This document shows positions 30,684 through 39,833 of a DNA stretch of 64,000 nt, one piece after another; within the stretch, counting starts at the first letter, position 1, and every line of letters starts with the position of its first letter. Origin of the DNA: Enterobacter sp. JUb54. Its GTDB lineage: Bacteria; Pseudomonadota; Gammaproteobacteria; Enterobacterales; Enterobacteriaceae. The stretch spans positions 1,116,001 to 1,180,000 of the forward strand of contig NZ_CP060418.1 in the NCBI RefSeq assembly GCF_014298075.1. The letters run 5' to 3'. The notes under the pieces were generated by a model that was given only the letters and a program-made list of their open reading frames with translations, was not told where the DNA came from and did no database searches. Position numbers and translations under genes: made by a program.

Positions 30684-31436
30684 TCAGGCGACGTTGCGGG
30701 CCTGGCCGGCGAGTTGCGCAAGCAGGTCGCTGTTCTCGATGGTGATGTATTTGCCTTTTACTGCCAGCATACCGCTTTTCTGGAAACGGCCCAGCAGGCG
30801 GCTGATGGTCTCTACCGTCAGACCCAGGTAGTTACCGATATCGCCGCGGGTCATCGTCAGACGGAACTCACGAGGTGAGAAGCCGCGCTGCGCGAAACGA
30901 CGGGACAGATTGTAGATAAAGGCCGCCAGGCGCTCTTCTGCATTCTTTTTGGAAAGCAGCAGAATCATATCCTGATCGCCCTTAATCTCGCCGCTCATCA
31001 GACGCATCATCTGCTGACGCAGGTTCGGCATTTTTCCGGAAAGATCGTCCAGCGTTTCGAAAGGAATTTCGCAGACCATTGAGGTTTCCAGCGCTTGCGC
31101 AAAGCTCGGGTGCAGCGCGGTGCCGATAGCATCAAAACCGACTAAATCGCCCGCCAGATGGAAACCGGTAATCTGTTCGTCACCTTGTTCGGTGATCGTG
31201 TAGCTCTTGATGGTACCAGAACGGATCGCATACAGAGATTTCAGCTCATCACCAGCTTTGAACAGGGTCTGTCCTTTCTGGATAGGCTTTTTACGCTCGA
31301 TGATATTATCCAGCTGATCAAGCTCGTGCTCGTTCAGAGTAAAAGGGATGCAAAGCTGGCTAATGCTGCAATCCTGACAATGGATTGCGCAACCGCCAGA
31401 CTGAATGCGTCGAATAATTCTCTTTTCTGGGATCAT
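30684..31436 (-). CDS. fnr: FNR, oxygen-sensing global transcription regulator
   Basis: A 250-residue CRP/FNR-family regulator that turns anaerobic metabolism on when its [4Fe-4S] cluster is intact. Ligand cysteines 20, 23 and 29 are visible in the N-terminal [14 protein letters not shown] stretch, and the fourth lies in SMVCEIPF. The helix-turn-helix reads [20 protein letters not shown]. The start at 31436 ([10 protein letters not shown]) gives the E. coli length and near-identical sequence; a start four codons upstream is in frame. An FNR box 20 bases upstream supports autoregulation. It probably controls the fumarate locus at 53.5 kb through a perfect FNR box there. Confidence 0.98.
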   Translation of the reverse strand: MIPEKRIIRRIQSGGCAIHCQDCSISQLCIPFTLNEHELDQLDNIIERKKPIQKGQTLFKAGDELKSLYAIRSGTIKSYTITEQGDEQITGFHLAGDLVGFDAIGTALHPSFAQALETSMVCEIPFETLDDLSGKMPNLRQQMMRLMSGEIKGDQDMILLLSKKNAEERLAAFIYNLSRRFAQRGFSPREFRLTMTRGDIGNYLGLTVETISRLLGRFQKSGMLAVKGKYITIENSDLLAQLAGQARNVA

Positions 31437-31455
31437 AAGTCTGCTCAAGCCTTAA

Positions 31456-31469
31456 TTGATATTGGTCAA
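31456..31469. promoter_or_regulatory. FNR box upstream of fnr
   Basis: TTGATATTGGTCAA matches the FNR consensus TTGAT-N4-ATCAA at nine of ten positions. E. coli fnr is autoregulated from the equivalent position. Confidence 0.8.
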
Positions 31470-31631
31470 TTTTAACATCTTTTTGGTGAGCAGGTAAGCC
31501 TCGAACCGGTGAAACACGTAATATTAAAAGGGTAAATGCAATATTACTTTTATCTTATTGATAATAGGCAATATGTTTACCCGAAATTGATTGTAAAGTT
31601 GCCTGATGATTCCGATAAAAGGCACAGAGCG

Positions 31632-32147
31632 CTAAAGCAGCAAATACCCTTCATGGCGCAATAACCACTCTTTACGCTGCACGCCACCGGCATAACCGGT
31701 CATGGTGCCGTTACGGCCAATCACCCGATGACAGGGCACGACGATACTGATCGGATTGGAGCCATTGGCGGCACCCACCGCGCGGGCAGCACCAGGGCGG
31801 CCTAATGTTTCAGCCAGCTGACCATAATGCATGACGTGTCCGCAGGGGATGGTGCGCAGGGTTTGCCAGACTTCACGCTGAAACGGTGTGCCCGCCGTGG
31901 CCGTGGGTAAGGTGGCAATGACATCGAGGTCGCCGACAAAGTAGGCGTCGAGCTTACGGCTTAAGCCACCAGGGTCACGGGTTGAAACACGTTGGTAGCC
32001 TTCGCCGCGATAGTGCAGATCCAGCAGCTGCTCCATACGCTCACTATGCTCTTCCCATTCAACGGCGCGCAGGCGGAACTGCTCGTCACAGATAATCCAT
32101 AATGGCCCCAGCGGGGTATCAATTTTGTCCTGAAGCAGTACCAGCAT
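31632..32147 (-). CDS. ogt: Ogt, O6-alkylguanine-DNA alkyltransferase
   Basis: A 171-residue suicide repair protein that transfers an alkyl group from O6-alkylguanine or O4-alkylthymine to its own cysteine. The active site VVPCHRVIG is intact, and [14 protein letters not shown] and the C-terminal [13 protein letters not shown] belong to the DNA-binding helix-turn-helix and core. Length and C-terminal half equal E. coli Ogt. It lies between fnr and the abg genes, as in E. coli. The upstream region (32148-32611) contains a structured, probably transcribed RNA on the other strand. Confidence 0.96.
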   Translation of the reverse strand: MLVLLQDKIDTPLGPLWIICDEQFRLRAVEWEEHSERMEQLLDLHYRGEGYQRVSTRDPGGLSRKLDAYFVGDLDVIATLPTATAGTPFQREVWQTLRTIPCGHVMHYGQLAETLGRPGAARAVGAANGSNPISIVVPCHRVIGRNGTMTGYAGGVQRKEWLLRHEGYLLL

Positions 32148-32225
32148 CGTTTCTCCCTATCGTCTGTGCCGCGAAATAATCGCGGTAGTATCACAACAAG
32201 ATATCACGTCGTCTTTACCGGCAAC

Positions 32226-32590
32226 TATACTCCTGAAAGAGAATCACCAGCACGGTGATGAAGGGCGGTACCTGGGGGAGAAAATGGCGCTATTTTTCAA
32301 TCTTGAGTCGTCTTCGAAAACCGATTACTGGCACCATATATTCACGCCAGTGATGTTTATTTTTGTATTAATTACGCCGCGCGTAGGCAAAGGGTTTTTG
32401 TTACTTTTGCTTCGCGGCGAATTCCCCTGTGCGGAGGAGCGTCCTGTTCATTTTTCTCTGCAGTTTGTCATACGCACGCGAATTAGTGAGAACGGGCTAA
32501 TTCACCGGGAGGCACCCGGCGCCGCCAATAAATATACAGGCATTCCTTGAGTCAATTATTTTGCCAACACCCCGGTGTTGGCATTTTTTT
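32226..32590 (+). ncRNA. Candidate structured leader RNA ending in an attenuator-like terminator
   Basis: A TATACT box at 32226-32231 could start a rightward transcript near 32238. A series of stem-loops follows: 32243-32248 with 32254-32259; CGCCGCG (32375-32381) with CGCGGCG (32413-32419) enclosing an inner GCAAA/TTTGC pair; GAATTAG (32480-32486) with CTAATTC (32497-32503); CCGGG (32505-32509) with CCCGG (32515-32519); and a terminator at 32562-32590. A 42-residue membrane protein starts 22 bases beyond. An 88-codon ORF with a GGGGGAG ribosome site (32284-32550) overlaps these hairpins and may instead be the product. I recognise no known riboswitch class. Confidence 0.4.
32562..32590 (+). 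terminator. Strong intrinsic terminator upstream of a small membrane protein gene
   Basis: TGCCAACACC pairs with GGTGTTGGCA and is followed by seven T bases. It precedes the next start codon by 22 bases, so it may act as an attenuator. A short GCCAACC repeat directly after the T-tract could pair with the GGTGTTGGC arm as a competing structure. Confidence 0.85.
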
Positions 32591-32611
32591 GCCAACCTAA
32601 AAGGTAACGAT

Positions 32612-32740
32612 ATGCAATACATTCTGACTGGGATTGTAATCTTAATTATCAGTGCGTTGTTGATTAACGCTGCCTCTATGATGGTCGAGTCTGTTTATAA
32701 GACGCTGAAAGGGATGCAGTTTAAGAAGAAGCATTTTTGA
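32612..32740 (+). CDS. 42-residue single-span membrane protein
   Basis: The ATG at 32612 has an AAAAGG ribosome site. The product starts MQYILTGIVILIISALLIN (one hydrophobic helix, about residues 3-21) and ends with a basic, amphipathic tail (TLKGMQFKKKHF). I do not recognise the family. The architecture is that of small regulatory membrane proteins or type I toxin-like peptides. It is preceded by an attenuator-like terminator and structured leader and followed by a stem-loop shared with abgT. Clean ribosome site and membrane topology argue that it is a real gene. Confidence 0.65.
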   Translation: MQYILTGIVILIISALLINAASMMVESVYKTLKGMQFKKKHF

Positions 32741-32747
32741 TACTGAT

Positions 32748-32768
32748 GGTGGCCAGACGCTGGCCACC
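32748..32768. terminator. Stem-loop between the small membrane protein gene and abgT
   Basis: GGTGGCCAG (32748-32756) pairs perfectly with CTGGCCACC (32760-32768) across an ACG loop. The two flanking genes converge here. Confidence 0.6.
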
Positions 32769-32780
32769 TCGTTCTTTCCG

Positions 32781-34307
32781 TTAGTGCAGACGCGGGTAAA
32801 TGCCCGGACCAATCGGTAAACCAAGCCAGTACCACGCCACCAGCATCAGCAGCCAGACCACGAGGAATATCAGCGGGTAGGGCAGCACCAGCGAATAGTA
32901 GGTCCCGAGTTTTGCATCCGCGCGATAGCGTTGCAGGAAGCCGAGAAACAGCGGAACAAACGGCGATACCGGCGCCAGCGGCAGCACCGAGGAATCGGCG
33001 ATACGAAACAGGATCTGCGCAAAGGCCGGGTGAAAACCAAGCAGCATAAACATCGGCACGAAGATCGGCGCCAGAATGGACCAGATTGCCGAACCGCTGG
33101 CAATAAACATGCACAAAAACGCCGACAGCAGCGCCAGGCCCACAAAAGCCGGAATGCCGTTTAATCCGGCGTGCTCCAGCAGGTCAGTCAGCCCCACCGC
33201 CATAAATTTCCCCATATTGCTCCAGTTGAAAATGGCAACAAACTGGGCCAGCGGGAACACCATCACGATAAACCCGGCCATCTCTTTCATCGGCTCGATC
33301 ATTAACGGCGGTAAATCGGCCTGACGACGAATTTTCCCGGTGGCGATACCGTACGCCAGGGAGACGAAAAAGAAGAAAAAGATGATCAGCGGCACAATGC
33401 CTTTAATAAACGGTGAGGGCATGACCGTGTGGGCGACGGGATCGCGCAAAATGCCGTTCTCCGGCACCACCATAATGGCAATCAGGGCGATAAACACCAG
33501 CGCCGCAATCCCGGCGACCCGTAGCCCAAACCGTTGCTCCGGCGTCAGCGCCTGCAGGGCGTCCTCGCTACGGCCTTCCCATTTCCCCAACCGCGGCTCA
33601 ATAAGCTTATCGGTGATCAGGCCACCCACCAGGGTCAGCACGATCACCGAACTGGCCATAAAGTACCAGTTATCGATTACGCTGACGTGCAGCGAGCCAT
33701 CGAGGGTTTTTGCCGCCTCGGTGCTAATTCCGGACAGCAGCACGTCGGTGGTGACGATCAGCAAATTTGCAGTAAACCCGCAGCCGACGCCGGCAATCGC
33801 CGCCAGCAGCCCGGCGACCGGATGCCGGCCAACGGCCAGGAACATCAATGCCCCCAACGGCGGCATAATCACCAGGGCGGCGTCAGACGAAATATGGCTG
33901 AAAAAGGCGATAAACAGCACCATATAGCTGGCGTAACGCGCGCTGACGTGGGAGGCCATTTTGACCATCAACGCCGGCAGCAGGCCCACCCGTTCGGCAA
34001 GCCCGGCGCCGAGCACCAGCGCGAGAATCGCTCCCAGCGGCGCAAACCCGCTGAAGTTCTTGATGACGTTAGGCAAAAACCAGTGCAGCCCGTCAATGCT
34101 CAGCAGGTTCTTCACCGCGACGGTGGACCCGTCCGTCGGGTTAATCACGCTGACATCAAAGGCCGAAAGTGCGGCGGTAGCCAGCGCCAACGCCACGATC
34201 AAATAGATAAACAGCAAAAAAGGGTGCGGGACCTTATTCCCTACCTTCTCAACCCAGCCATAGAGCTTCCCGGTGGGGGAAGGCGACGGTATGGATGACA
34301 TACTCAT
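32781..34307 (-). CDS. abgT: AbgT, p-aminobenzoyl-glutamate transporter
   Basis: A 508-residue AbgT-family inner-membrane transporter that takes up the folate breakdown product p-aminobenzoyl-glutamate. It has about nine to eleven helices, with conserved SHISSDAALVIMPPLGAL and IASGSAIWSILAPIFVPM. The start at 34307 (MSMSSIP) gives the E. coli length and places GAGGA at correct spacing; an ATG two codons earlier is too near that site. It is the last gene of abgA-abgB-abgT, so imported substrate meets the AbgAB hydrolase. Confidence 0.96.
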   Translation of the reverse strand: MSMSSIPSPSPTGKLYGWVEKVGNKVPHPFLLFIYLIVALALATAALSAFDVSVINPTDGSTVAVKNLLSIDGLHWFLPNVIKNFSGFAPLGAILALVLGAGLAERVGLLPALMVKMASHVSARYASYMVLFIAFFSHISSDAALVIMPPLGALMFLAVGRHPVAGLLAAIAGVGCGFTANLLIVTTDVLLSGISTEAAKTLDGSLHVSVIDNWYFMASSVIVLTLVGGLITDKLIEPRLGKWEGRSEDALQALTPEQRFGLRVAGIAALVFIALIAIMVVPENGILRDPVAHTVMPSPFIKGIVPLIIFFFFFVSLAYGIATGKIRRQADLPPLMIEPMKEMAGFIVMVFPLAQFVAIFNWSNMGKFMAVGLTDLLEHAGLNGIPAFVGLALLSAFLCMFIASGSAIWSILAPIFVPMFMLLGFHPAFAQILFRIADSSVLPLAPVSPFVPLFLGFLQRYRADAKLGTYYSLVLPYPLIFLVVWLLMLVAWYWLGLPIGPGIYPRLH

Positions 34308-34366
34308 GGGCATTCCTCAGTCGTCGTTGTGTTGGTTGTTATGTTGTTGTGTTGGTTATGGTTTTA

Positions 34367-35812
34367 TTATTTTAAAGGTGACGGTGTCACGTCTTGCGGG
34401 ATCGGACAGTGATAGGGCCGCTCCGCCAGCTGCTGCGCCAGTTCTTGTTGACTGGCTTGTCGCAGCGCCGGGTCGCCGAGCAGGCGAATGGCCGTCGCCC
34501 CCAGCACTTTTCCCGCCAGCAGCATGCCCTTATGGGCAATGGCGGTTCGTCCCTGGCTCACCAGCTGCCAGCTGTGCAGCGGTGTCCCGATAGCAAAACA
34601 GGGGCTGAAGCACTGGGCAACCGGGGCTTTCCAGCTGACATCGCCCACGTCGGTTGACCCTGCCAGGATGTTGTCGGTCGCGCTCCAGGGGGCAACGTCG
34701 TCTGCCAGCAGGGCATCGCGATGGCGGCGGGCAAAGGTTTTTCCCGCTTCACCGCCGGTCATCGCGATATTGTTCAGGCTGTTGGTGCGGTCGTTTTCGC
34801 TAAGGGTCGCGCGGATCTCGCTGGCGAAGGCGCGATCCTCCTCGCTCCACGACGGGGTGCCAAAGTGGCAGAGTGCCTCATACATTGCCGCTTCCAGCGT
34901 GCGATTCGGCAGATAGCCGGAGCAGGCTTTTTCGAAGCGGCAGCTGACGGTGGTCTCGGTCATCAGCGCGGCGCCCTGAGCGATTTTTTCGATACGGGCG
35001 TAGATCTGCTGCACGTCCGCCATCTCCGGCGCACGAATCAAATAGAGCACTTCCGCCTGCGCCTGTACCACGTTTGGCGAAATACCGCCGCTGTCGGTGA
35101 TGGCGTAGTGGACGCGCGCTTTCTCAATGATGTGCTCGTTGAGGAAGTTAGTGCCGGTGGTCATCAGGGTGACGGCATCGAGGGCGCTGCGGCCAAGATG
35201 CGGCGAATTAGCGGCATGAGCAGCGGTACCGCTGAAGCGCCAGGCCGCCTGAATATTGGCCAGCGTACTGGTGCTGAACATGCCGGCCCAGGCTTCCGGG
35301 TGCCACGTCAGGGCGGCATCGACATCGTCAAACAGCCCCTCGCGAACCATAAAGGTTTTGCCGGAACCACCTTCTTCGCCAGGGCAGCCGTAGAAACGCA
35401 GGGTGCCGCTGCCGCCATGCTGTTGTAGCCAGTTTTTGCCGGCCACCGCGGCAGCAAAGGCGGCGGTGCCCAGCAGGTTATGCCCACAGCCGTGGCCATT
35501 TTCACCCGGCGTGTCGCTGGTCTGATGCGCGCAGTGCGCCTGCTGGCTCAGTCCCGCCAGCGCATCATATTCCCCCAGCAGGGCGATAACCGGTTTGCCG
35601 TGACCGACGCTGGCAATAAAGGCGTTAGGGATCCCGCCGGCGTCAAGGGTAAGCTGAAACCCTTCGGCTTCGAGCGCCGCCGCCAGCCGTCCGGCGGACC
35701 AGAACTCTTCAAAGCGTGTTTCCGGGTGATCCCAGATCTCATCGGCGATGGCGCTAAACTCAGCCGCGCGTGCATCGATGGTCTCATCGACAAAGCGATA
35801 GATATTCTCCAT
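34367..35812 (-). CDS. abgB: AbgB, p-aminobenzoyl-glutamate hydrolase subunit B
   Basis: A 481-residue M20-family metallopeptidase subunit. With AbgA it splits p-aminobenzoyl-glutamate into p-aminobenzoate and glutamate in the cytoplasm. Metal-site motifs include [24 protein letters not shown] and [11 protein letters not shown]. Length equals E. coli AbgB. Its start codon overlaps the last base of the abgA stop (TAATG), showing tight translational coupling. Confidence 0.96.
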   Translation of the reverse strand: MENIYRFVDETIDARAAEFSAIADEIWDHPETRFEEFWSAGRLAAALEAEGFQLTLDAGGIPNAFIASVGHGKPVIALLGEYDALAGLSQQAHCAHQTSDTPGENGHGCGHNLLGTAAFAAAVAGKNWLQQHGGSGTLRFYGCPGEEGGSGKTFMVREGLFDDVDAALTWHPEAWAGMFSTSTLANIQAAWRFSGTAAHAANSPHLGRSALDAVTLMTTGTNFLNEHIIEKARVHYAITDSGGISPNVVQAQAEVLYLIRAPEMADVQQIYARIEKIAQGAALMTETTVSCRFEKACSGYLPNRTLEAAMYEALCHFGTPSWSEEDRAFASEIRATLSENDRTNSLNNIAMTGGEAGKTFARRHRDALLADDVAPWSATDNILAGSTDVGDVSWKAPVAQCFSPCFAIGTPLHSWQLVSQGRTAIAHKGMLLAGKVLGATAIRLLGDPALRQASQQELAQQLAERPYHCPIPQDVTPSPLK

Positions 35813-37122
35813 TACACACCTCGCTGCCAGGGAAAATTAAGGGCGGTGAGCGCTAAGGTTTCAACGGCCATGGCCATAACGCTCTCATCGAAATCGAACC
35901 GCTCGTTGTGGTGCCCGGCGCTGAGCTCGGTGCCAAAAATCATGTACGAGGCGAGACCGTTCTGCTCCTGCACCCGGGCCATCATCAGGGTGGCATCTTC
36001 CGAACCAGCCGGGGCGGCGATACGGTCGATGGCCTGTTCAACCCCCGGGACCTGGGCGGCCTGTTCGCGCAGATAGTTGACCCATGCCGGTGAAGGCGCG
36101 CTGGAGGTCGCGGCTCCCATCAACCGGACGTTGACGCTGGCACCGTACATCGCCGCGGCACCGTCGATCACCGCCTGTGCCCGATCAAAGACATACTGGT
36201 TGATAGCTTCGGTTTCACCGCGGGTTTCGACCTTGAGCAGGGCGCCGGAAGGGACCACATTGCGGCCGGTACCCGCCTGCATCACCCCGACGTTGACCCT
36301 TGAGGCCCCCGCGCTGTGTGGGGCGATAGCGTGCAGACCAAGTGCCGCCTGGGCGGCGGCAAGCAGGGCGTTACGACCGTCTTCCGGTTTGCCGCCCGCG
36401 TGCGCGGCGACGCCGGTGAACTCAACGTCGAATTTGGTGGTCGCCATGAAATTATCCCCACCGCACACCACCGTACCGACCGGCACGCCGGTGCCGATAT
36501 GAATCGCGGTGAAGTAATCGACGTTGTCGAGCACCCCTGCCGCGACCATCGCCCGCGCCCCGCGGGTACCTTCTTCGGCAGGCTGGAAGATCAGTTTAAT
36601 CACCCCGTTTAGCCGGTCGGCATAGTGCTTCAGCACGTGGGCCAGACCGAGGCCAATTGCGGTGTGGCCATCATGGCCGCAGGCGTGCATCATCCCCTGG
36701 TTGCAGGAGGCAAAGTGCTCGCGGTACGGGCGGTGATGGTCATCGGTCTGTTCGTTCAGGTCGAGGGCGTCCATATCGACCCTAAAGGCCAGCGTCGGCC
36801 CGGGACGCCCGGTATCCAGGGTCGCGACCACTCCGGTGAAGCCGCCTTCAAAGGCGCTCAGCCACGGCTCCGGCGCACCCTGTTCACGGGCGCGTAAAAA
36901 GGCGCTGGCGAGGGTCGCCTCATCCGGCAATCCCATGCGGCTCCCGGCATCGATGACATCGCGGCCCAGCGCCAGGTCATAGCCCAGCCGATGTAAGATC
37001 TCAGCGACCTTGCTGGCGGTACGAAACTCGAGCCAGCCGGACTCGGCATAGTGGTGTAAATCGCGACGCCATTGCGTCATTTCCGGCACCAGCTGGCGGA
37101 TGTATTCATTGAGTAGCGGCAT
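35812..37122 (-). CDS. abgA: AbgA, p-aminobenzoyl-glutamate hydrolase subunit A
   Basis: A 436-residue M20-family peptidase, partner of AbgB. Metal-binding motifs are [15 protein letters not shown] and [11 protein letters not shown], and HNERFDFDE lies near the C-terminus. Length matches E. coli AbgA. It is the first gene of abgABT, transcribed divergently from the LysR-type regulator abgR with a 166-base gap. The released p-aminobenzoate can re-enter folate synthesis. Confidence 0.96.
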   Translation of the reverse strand: MPLLNEYIRQLVPEMTQWRRDLHHYAESGWLEFRTASKVAEILHRLGYDLALGRDVIDAGSRMGLPDEATLASAFLRAREQGAPEPWLSAFEGGFTGVVATLDTGRPGPTLAFRVDMDALDLNEQTDDHHRPYREHFASCNQGMMHACGHDGHTAIGLGLAHVLKHYADRLNGVIKLIFQPAEEGTRGARAMVAAGVLDNVDYFTAIHIGTGVPVGTVVCGGDNFMATTKFDVEFTGVAAHAGGKPEDGRNALLAAAQAALGLHAIAPHSAGASRVNVGVMQAGTGRNVVPSGALLKVETRGETEAINQYVFDRAQAVIDGAAAMYGASVNVRLMGAATSSAPSPAWVNYLREQAAQVPGVEQAIDRIAAPAGSEDATLMMARVQEQNGLASYMIFGTELSAGHHNERFDFDESVMAMAVETLALTALNFPWQRGV

Positions 37123-37288
37123 AACCAGGTCCTGTCATATTTAAAAATGTGATGTTGTTCACGGTGTGATAGCTTTTACTTATCACTGGCGGGTTTTTCG
37201 TCAGTACATTCTTACGTTGCCACAACAGTTTGCATTACAGTAGATGCCATTTTCTTCTGTTTGATAAATGACGGTTATCACCACGACG

Positions 37289-38200
37289 ATGTCTTTTCAG
37301 ATTAAATTTCATCAAATTCGCGCCTTCGTTGAGGTCGCGCGCCAGGGCAGCATTCGCGGCGCCAGCCGCGCCCTGGCGCTGTCGCAACCGGCGTTGACCA
37401 AGGCGATCAAAGAGCTGGAAGAGGGGCTGTCGGCTCAGCTGTTCGTGCGCCGCAGCCAGGGGGTATCGCTGACGGAGAATGGCGAAAGCTTCTATCAGCA
37501 TGCCAGCCTGATTATCGAGGAGCTACGGGCAGCGCAGGAGGATCTGCTGCAACGCCAGGGGGCGCTGACCGGGCAGATTAATATTGGCCTGGGCGCCAGC
37601 GTCGCGCGTTCGCTGATGCCCTCGGTGATTTGCCGTTTCCATCAGCAGCATCCGCTGGTGAAGGTGCGGATCATGGAAGGCCAGTTGCTGTCGATGATCA
37701 ACGAACTGCGTCAGGGCGAACTCGACTTCACCATCAATACCTACTATCCCGGCCCCTACGACCACGAATTTAGCTTTGAAAAGCTGTTTGAAAAGCCGTT
37801 TGCGGTTTTCGCCCGCACCGGGCATCCCGCGGCGCAGGCCACCTCCATCGATGCGCTGCTGGACTACAGCTGGACCATGCCGACGCCGCGCGGCAGCTAC
37901 TTTAAACAGCTTCAGGATCTGTTCAGCCACCGGGCGCAGATCCCCCACGTCGGCATCGTGTGCGAAACCTTCTCCTCCTGCATCAGCCTGGTGGTGCAGA
38001 GCGATTTTCTCAGCATTTTGCCGGTGGAGCTGGGAAGCGACCCGATGATTGCCGACAAGCTGGTGATGATTAACGTGCGCGAAACGTTGCCCAAAGCGAC
38101 CTATTACCTGATCCAGCGGCGGGATATGCGCCAGACGCCGTTGACCGCATCGCTGATCACCCAGTTTCGTCGCCAGAGTCGTCACCAGTTTCCTGACTGA
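37289..38200 (+). CDS. abgR: AbgR, LysR-type regulator of abgABT
   Basis: A 303-residue LysR-type transcription factor. The N-terminal winged helix-turn-helix reads QIRAFVEVARQGSIRGASRALALSQPALTKAIKELE in overlapping parts; the effector domain follows from about residue 90. It closely matches E. coli AbgR and is divergent from abgA, the usual arrangement for an LTTR and its target. The start at 37289 (MSFQIKFHQIRAF) aligns with E. coli MAFQVKIHQIRAF. An ATG seven codons earlier is equally lacking a ribosome site, so the start is uncertain. Confidence 0.92.
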   Translation: MSFQIKFHQIRAFVEVARQGSIRGASRALALSQPALTKAIKELEEGLSAQLFVRRSQGVSLTENGESFYQHASLIIEELRAAQEDLLQRQGALTGQINIGLGASVARSLMPSVICRFHQQHPLVKVRIMEGQLLSMINELRQGELDFTINTYYPGPYDHEFSFEKLFEKPFAVFARTGHPAAQATSIDALLDYSWTMPTPRGSYFKQLQDLFSHRAQIPHVGIVCETFSSCISLVVQSDFLSILPVELGSDPMIADKLVMINVRETLPKATYYLIQRRDMRQTPLTASLITQFRRQSRHQFPD

Positions 38201-38299
38201 AGCGCCACGGTTCACTTTGCCAGCGGTTGTCGACAAACGCATTGAGCCGCCAGGGCGCGGCGGCTATAGTAGCCCTCGGTAGTAGCCGGAGGAGTGCTC

Positions 38300-38863
38300 A
38301 TGAATCTTGACGACAAATCGCTATTTCTTGGCGCCATGGAAGATGTCCAGCCGCTGAAGCGCGGGAATGACGTGCACTGGCATCCCGAGCGCAATAGCCG
38401 CCCGGCGCAGCGTCTGGATATCCTGCAGTTGGATAACATGCTCACCACCGGTTATCTCGATATTGTGCCGCTGGCGACGCCGCTGGAATTTAAACGTGAA
38501 GGGCTGCAAAACGGCGTGCTGGACAAGCTGCGGCTGGGGAAATATAGCCAGCAGGCCAGCCTGAACCTGCTGCGTCAGCCGGTTGAGCAGTGCCGGCAGA
38601 TGCTGTTTGCTTTTATCGTGCAGGCGCAAAAAGAAGCGTTGCGCAACGTGCTGATCGTCCACGGCAAAGGGCGGGAGGATAACGCCCACGGCAATATCAT
38701 TCGCAGCTATCTGGCGCGCTGGCTGGTCGAACTGCCCGAAGTCCAGGCGTTCTGCGTGGCCTCAGCGCACCATGGCGGCAGCGGGGCGTGCTACGTGGCG
38801 TTGCGCAAATCCGCCGAGGCGAAGCAGGAAACCTGGGAACGTCACGCCAAACGCAGCCGCTAG
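38300..38863 (+). CDS. smrA: SmrA, Smr-domain DNA endonuclease
   Basis: A 187-residue protein with a C-terminal Smr (small MutS-related) domain: NVLIVHGKGREDNAHGNIIRSY and the later HHGGSGACYVALRK. E. coli SmrA (YdaL) has DNA nicking activity; its cellular role is unclear. The start at 38300 has GGAGGAG upstream and gives the E. coli length; an in-frame ATG-like codon two residues earlier lies inside the ribosome site. The 3' end overlaps the convergent pcaR gene by four bases. It marks the end of the E. coli-like block. Confidence 0.93.
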   Translation: MNLDDKSLFLGAMEDVQPLKRGNDVHWHPERNSRPAQRLDILQLDNMLTTGYLDIVPLATPLEFKREGLQNGVLDKLRLGKYSQQASLNLLRQPVEQCRQMLFAFIVQAQKEALRNVLIVHGKGREDNAHGNIIRSYLARWLVELPEVQAFCVASAHHGGSGACYVALRKSAEAKQETWERHAKRSR

Positions 38864-39666
38864 CGCAGCAACAGCGTCAGCTCGCGGGCCGCTTTTTGCA
38901 GCTCGGGCAGCACCCGCTCCACCATTTCCCGGGTAGACACCTGCCCGGCATGTACCCCGACGTTGAGCGCCGCCTGAACCTGACCCTGCGGGTTGAACAG
39001 CGGCACCGCCAGCGACCGTAGCCCCATCTCCAGCTCCTGATCGTTGAGCGCATAACCCTGCTGGTGCACGCGCTTGAGCTCGGCACGCAGCTTATTCACC
39101 GAATCCACCGTCTGCGGGGTATAGCGAATCATCGTTACCCGCGCCAGCATATCGTTCAGCTTCTCTTCCGGCTGGTGGCTTAACAGCACCCGGCCCATCG
39201 AGGTGGCCCAGGCCGGCAGGCGGCTGCCGATGTCGAGGTCGATGGTCATGATCCGCGAGCTGGAGGCGCGGGCAATGTACAGAATATCGTCGCCGTCGAG
39301 GGTGGCGATAGAGCAGGACTCGTTGAGCATCTCGCTCAGGTGCTTGAGCACCGGCTGCGCCGAGCGCGCCAGCGGCGTAGAGGCCAGCCACGCGTGACCG
39401 AGCGCCAGAATGCGCGGGCGCAGCTGGAAATTCTTACCATCTTCCGCGTAGACAAAACCCAGCTTACCCAGGGTGTACAGGCAGCGACGCACCGCCGCAC
39501 GCGGGATCCCGGTCTTCTGACTGATTTGCGAGATCGACAACACCGGGCGCTGCGGGGTAAAGGCCTGAATCACTTCCAGCCCGCGAGCCAGTGAGGCCAT
39601 AAAGTTCGGATCGCCCTTAAACGGATCGCTATCGCCCGTCAGAACATCGTCTGGATGCTTCTCCAT
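38860..39666 (-). CDS. pcaR: IclR-family regulator of the pca operon
   Basis: An IclR-family regulator of the PcaR/PobR/CatR group. A winged helix-turn-helix with LSISQISQKTGIPRAAVRRCL leads to an effector domain ending in LNVGVHAGQVSTREMVE. It is divergent from pcaIJFBDC and should activate the operon with beta-ketoadipate. The start at 39666 is chosen because GGAGAAG lies at ideal spacing; in-frame ATGs at 39687 and 39678 lack a site (275 or 272 residues). Four copies of a PcaR-like site lie in the intergenic region. Confidence 0.88.
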   Translation of the reverse strand: MEKHPDDVLTGDSDPFKGDPNFMASLARGLEVIQAFTPQRPVLSISQISQKTGIPRAAVRRCLYTLGKLGFVYAEDGKNFQLRPRILALGHAWLASTPLARSAQPVLKHLSEMLNESCSIATLDGDDILYIARASSSRIMTIDLDIGSRLPAWATSMGRVLLSHQPEEKLNDMLARVTMIRYTPQTVDSVNKLRAELKRVHQQGYALNDQELEMGLRSLAVPLFNPQGQVQAALNVGVHAGQVSTREMVERVLPELQKAARELTLLLR

Positions 39667-39718
39667 TTTCTTCTCCATATTTGCCATCGATCACATTCTT
39701 TCGCTAAAGATATACGAT

Positions 39719-39752
39719 GTTCGATTATCGCACCATATTTCGATTATCGCCC
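39719..39752. promoter_or_regulatory. PcaR operator pair near pcaR
   Basis: GTTCGATTATCGCAC (39719-39733) differs by one base from the PcaR site known in Pseudomonas (GTTCGATAATCGCAC). A second copy, TTTCGATTATCGCCC, lies at 39738-39752. Their centres are 19 bases apart. They probably serve pcaR autoregulation. Confidence 0.8.
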
Positions 39753-39783
39753 TTGACCAACATCGTTAAGCGGGTCACATTTT

Positions 39784-39817
39784 GTGCGAACAACGCATAT
39801 AAGTGCGATTACCGCAC
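39784..39817. promoter_or_regulatory. PcaR operator pair near pcaI
   Basis: GTGCGATTACCGCAC (39803-39817) and the weaker GTGCGAACAACGCAT (39784-39798) are also centred 19 bases apart. The first ends 16 bases before the pcaI start, next to its ribosome site, so it overlaps the promoter and leader. Confidence 0.7.
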
Positions 39818-39833
39818 ATAAAGGAGCGACCTG

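Noticed and set aside
32284-32550. 88-codon ORF with GGGGGAG ribosome site upstream of the small membrane protein
   Set aside because: It was not listed as a gene because it overlaps several perfect hairpins and its product shows no family resemblance. A structured RNA explains the region at least as well. It is mentioned in the RNA entry.
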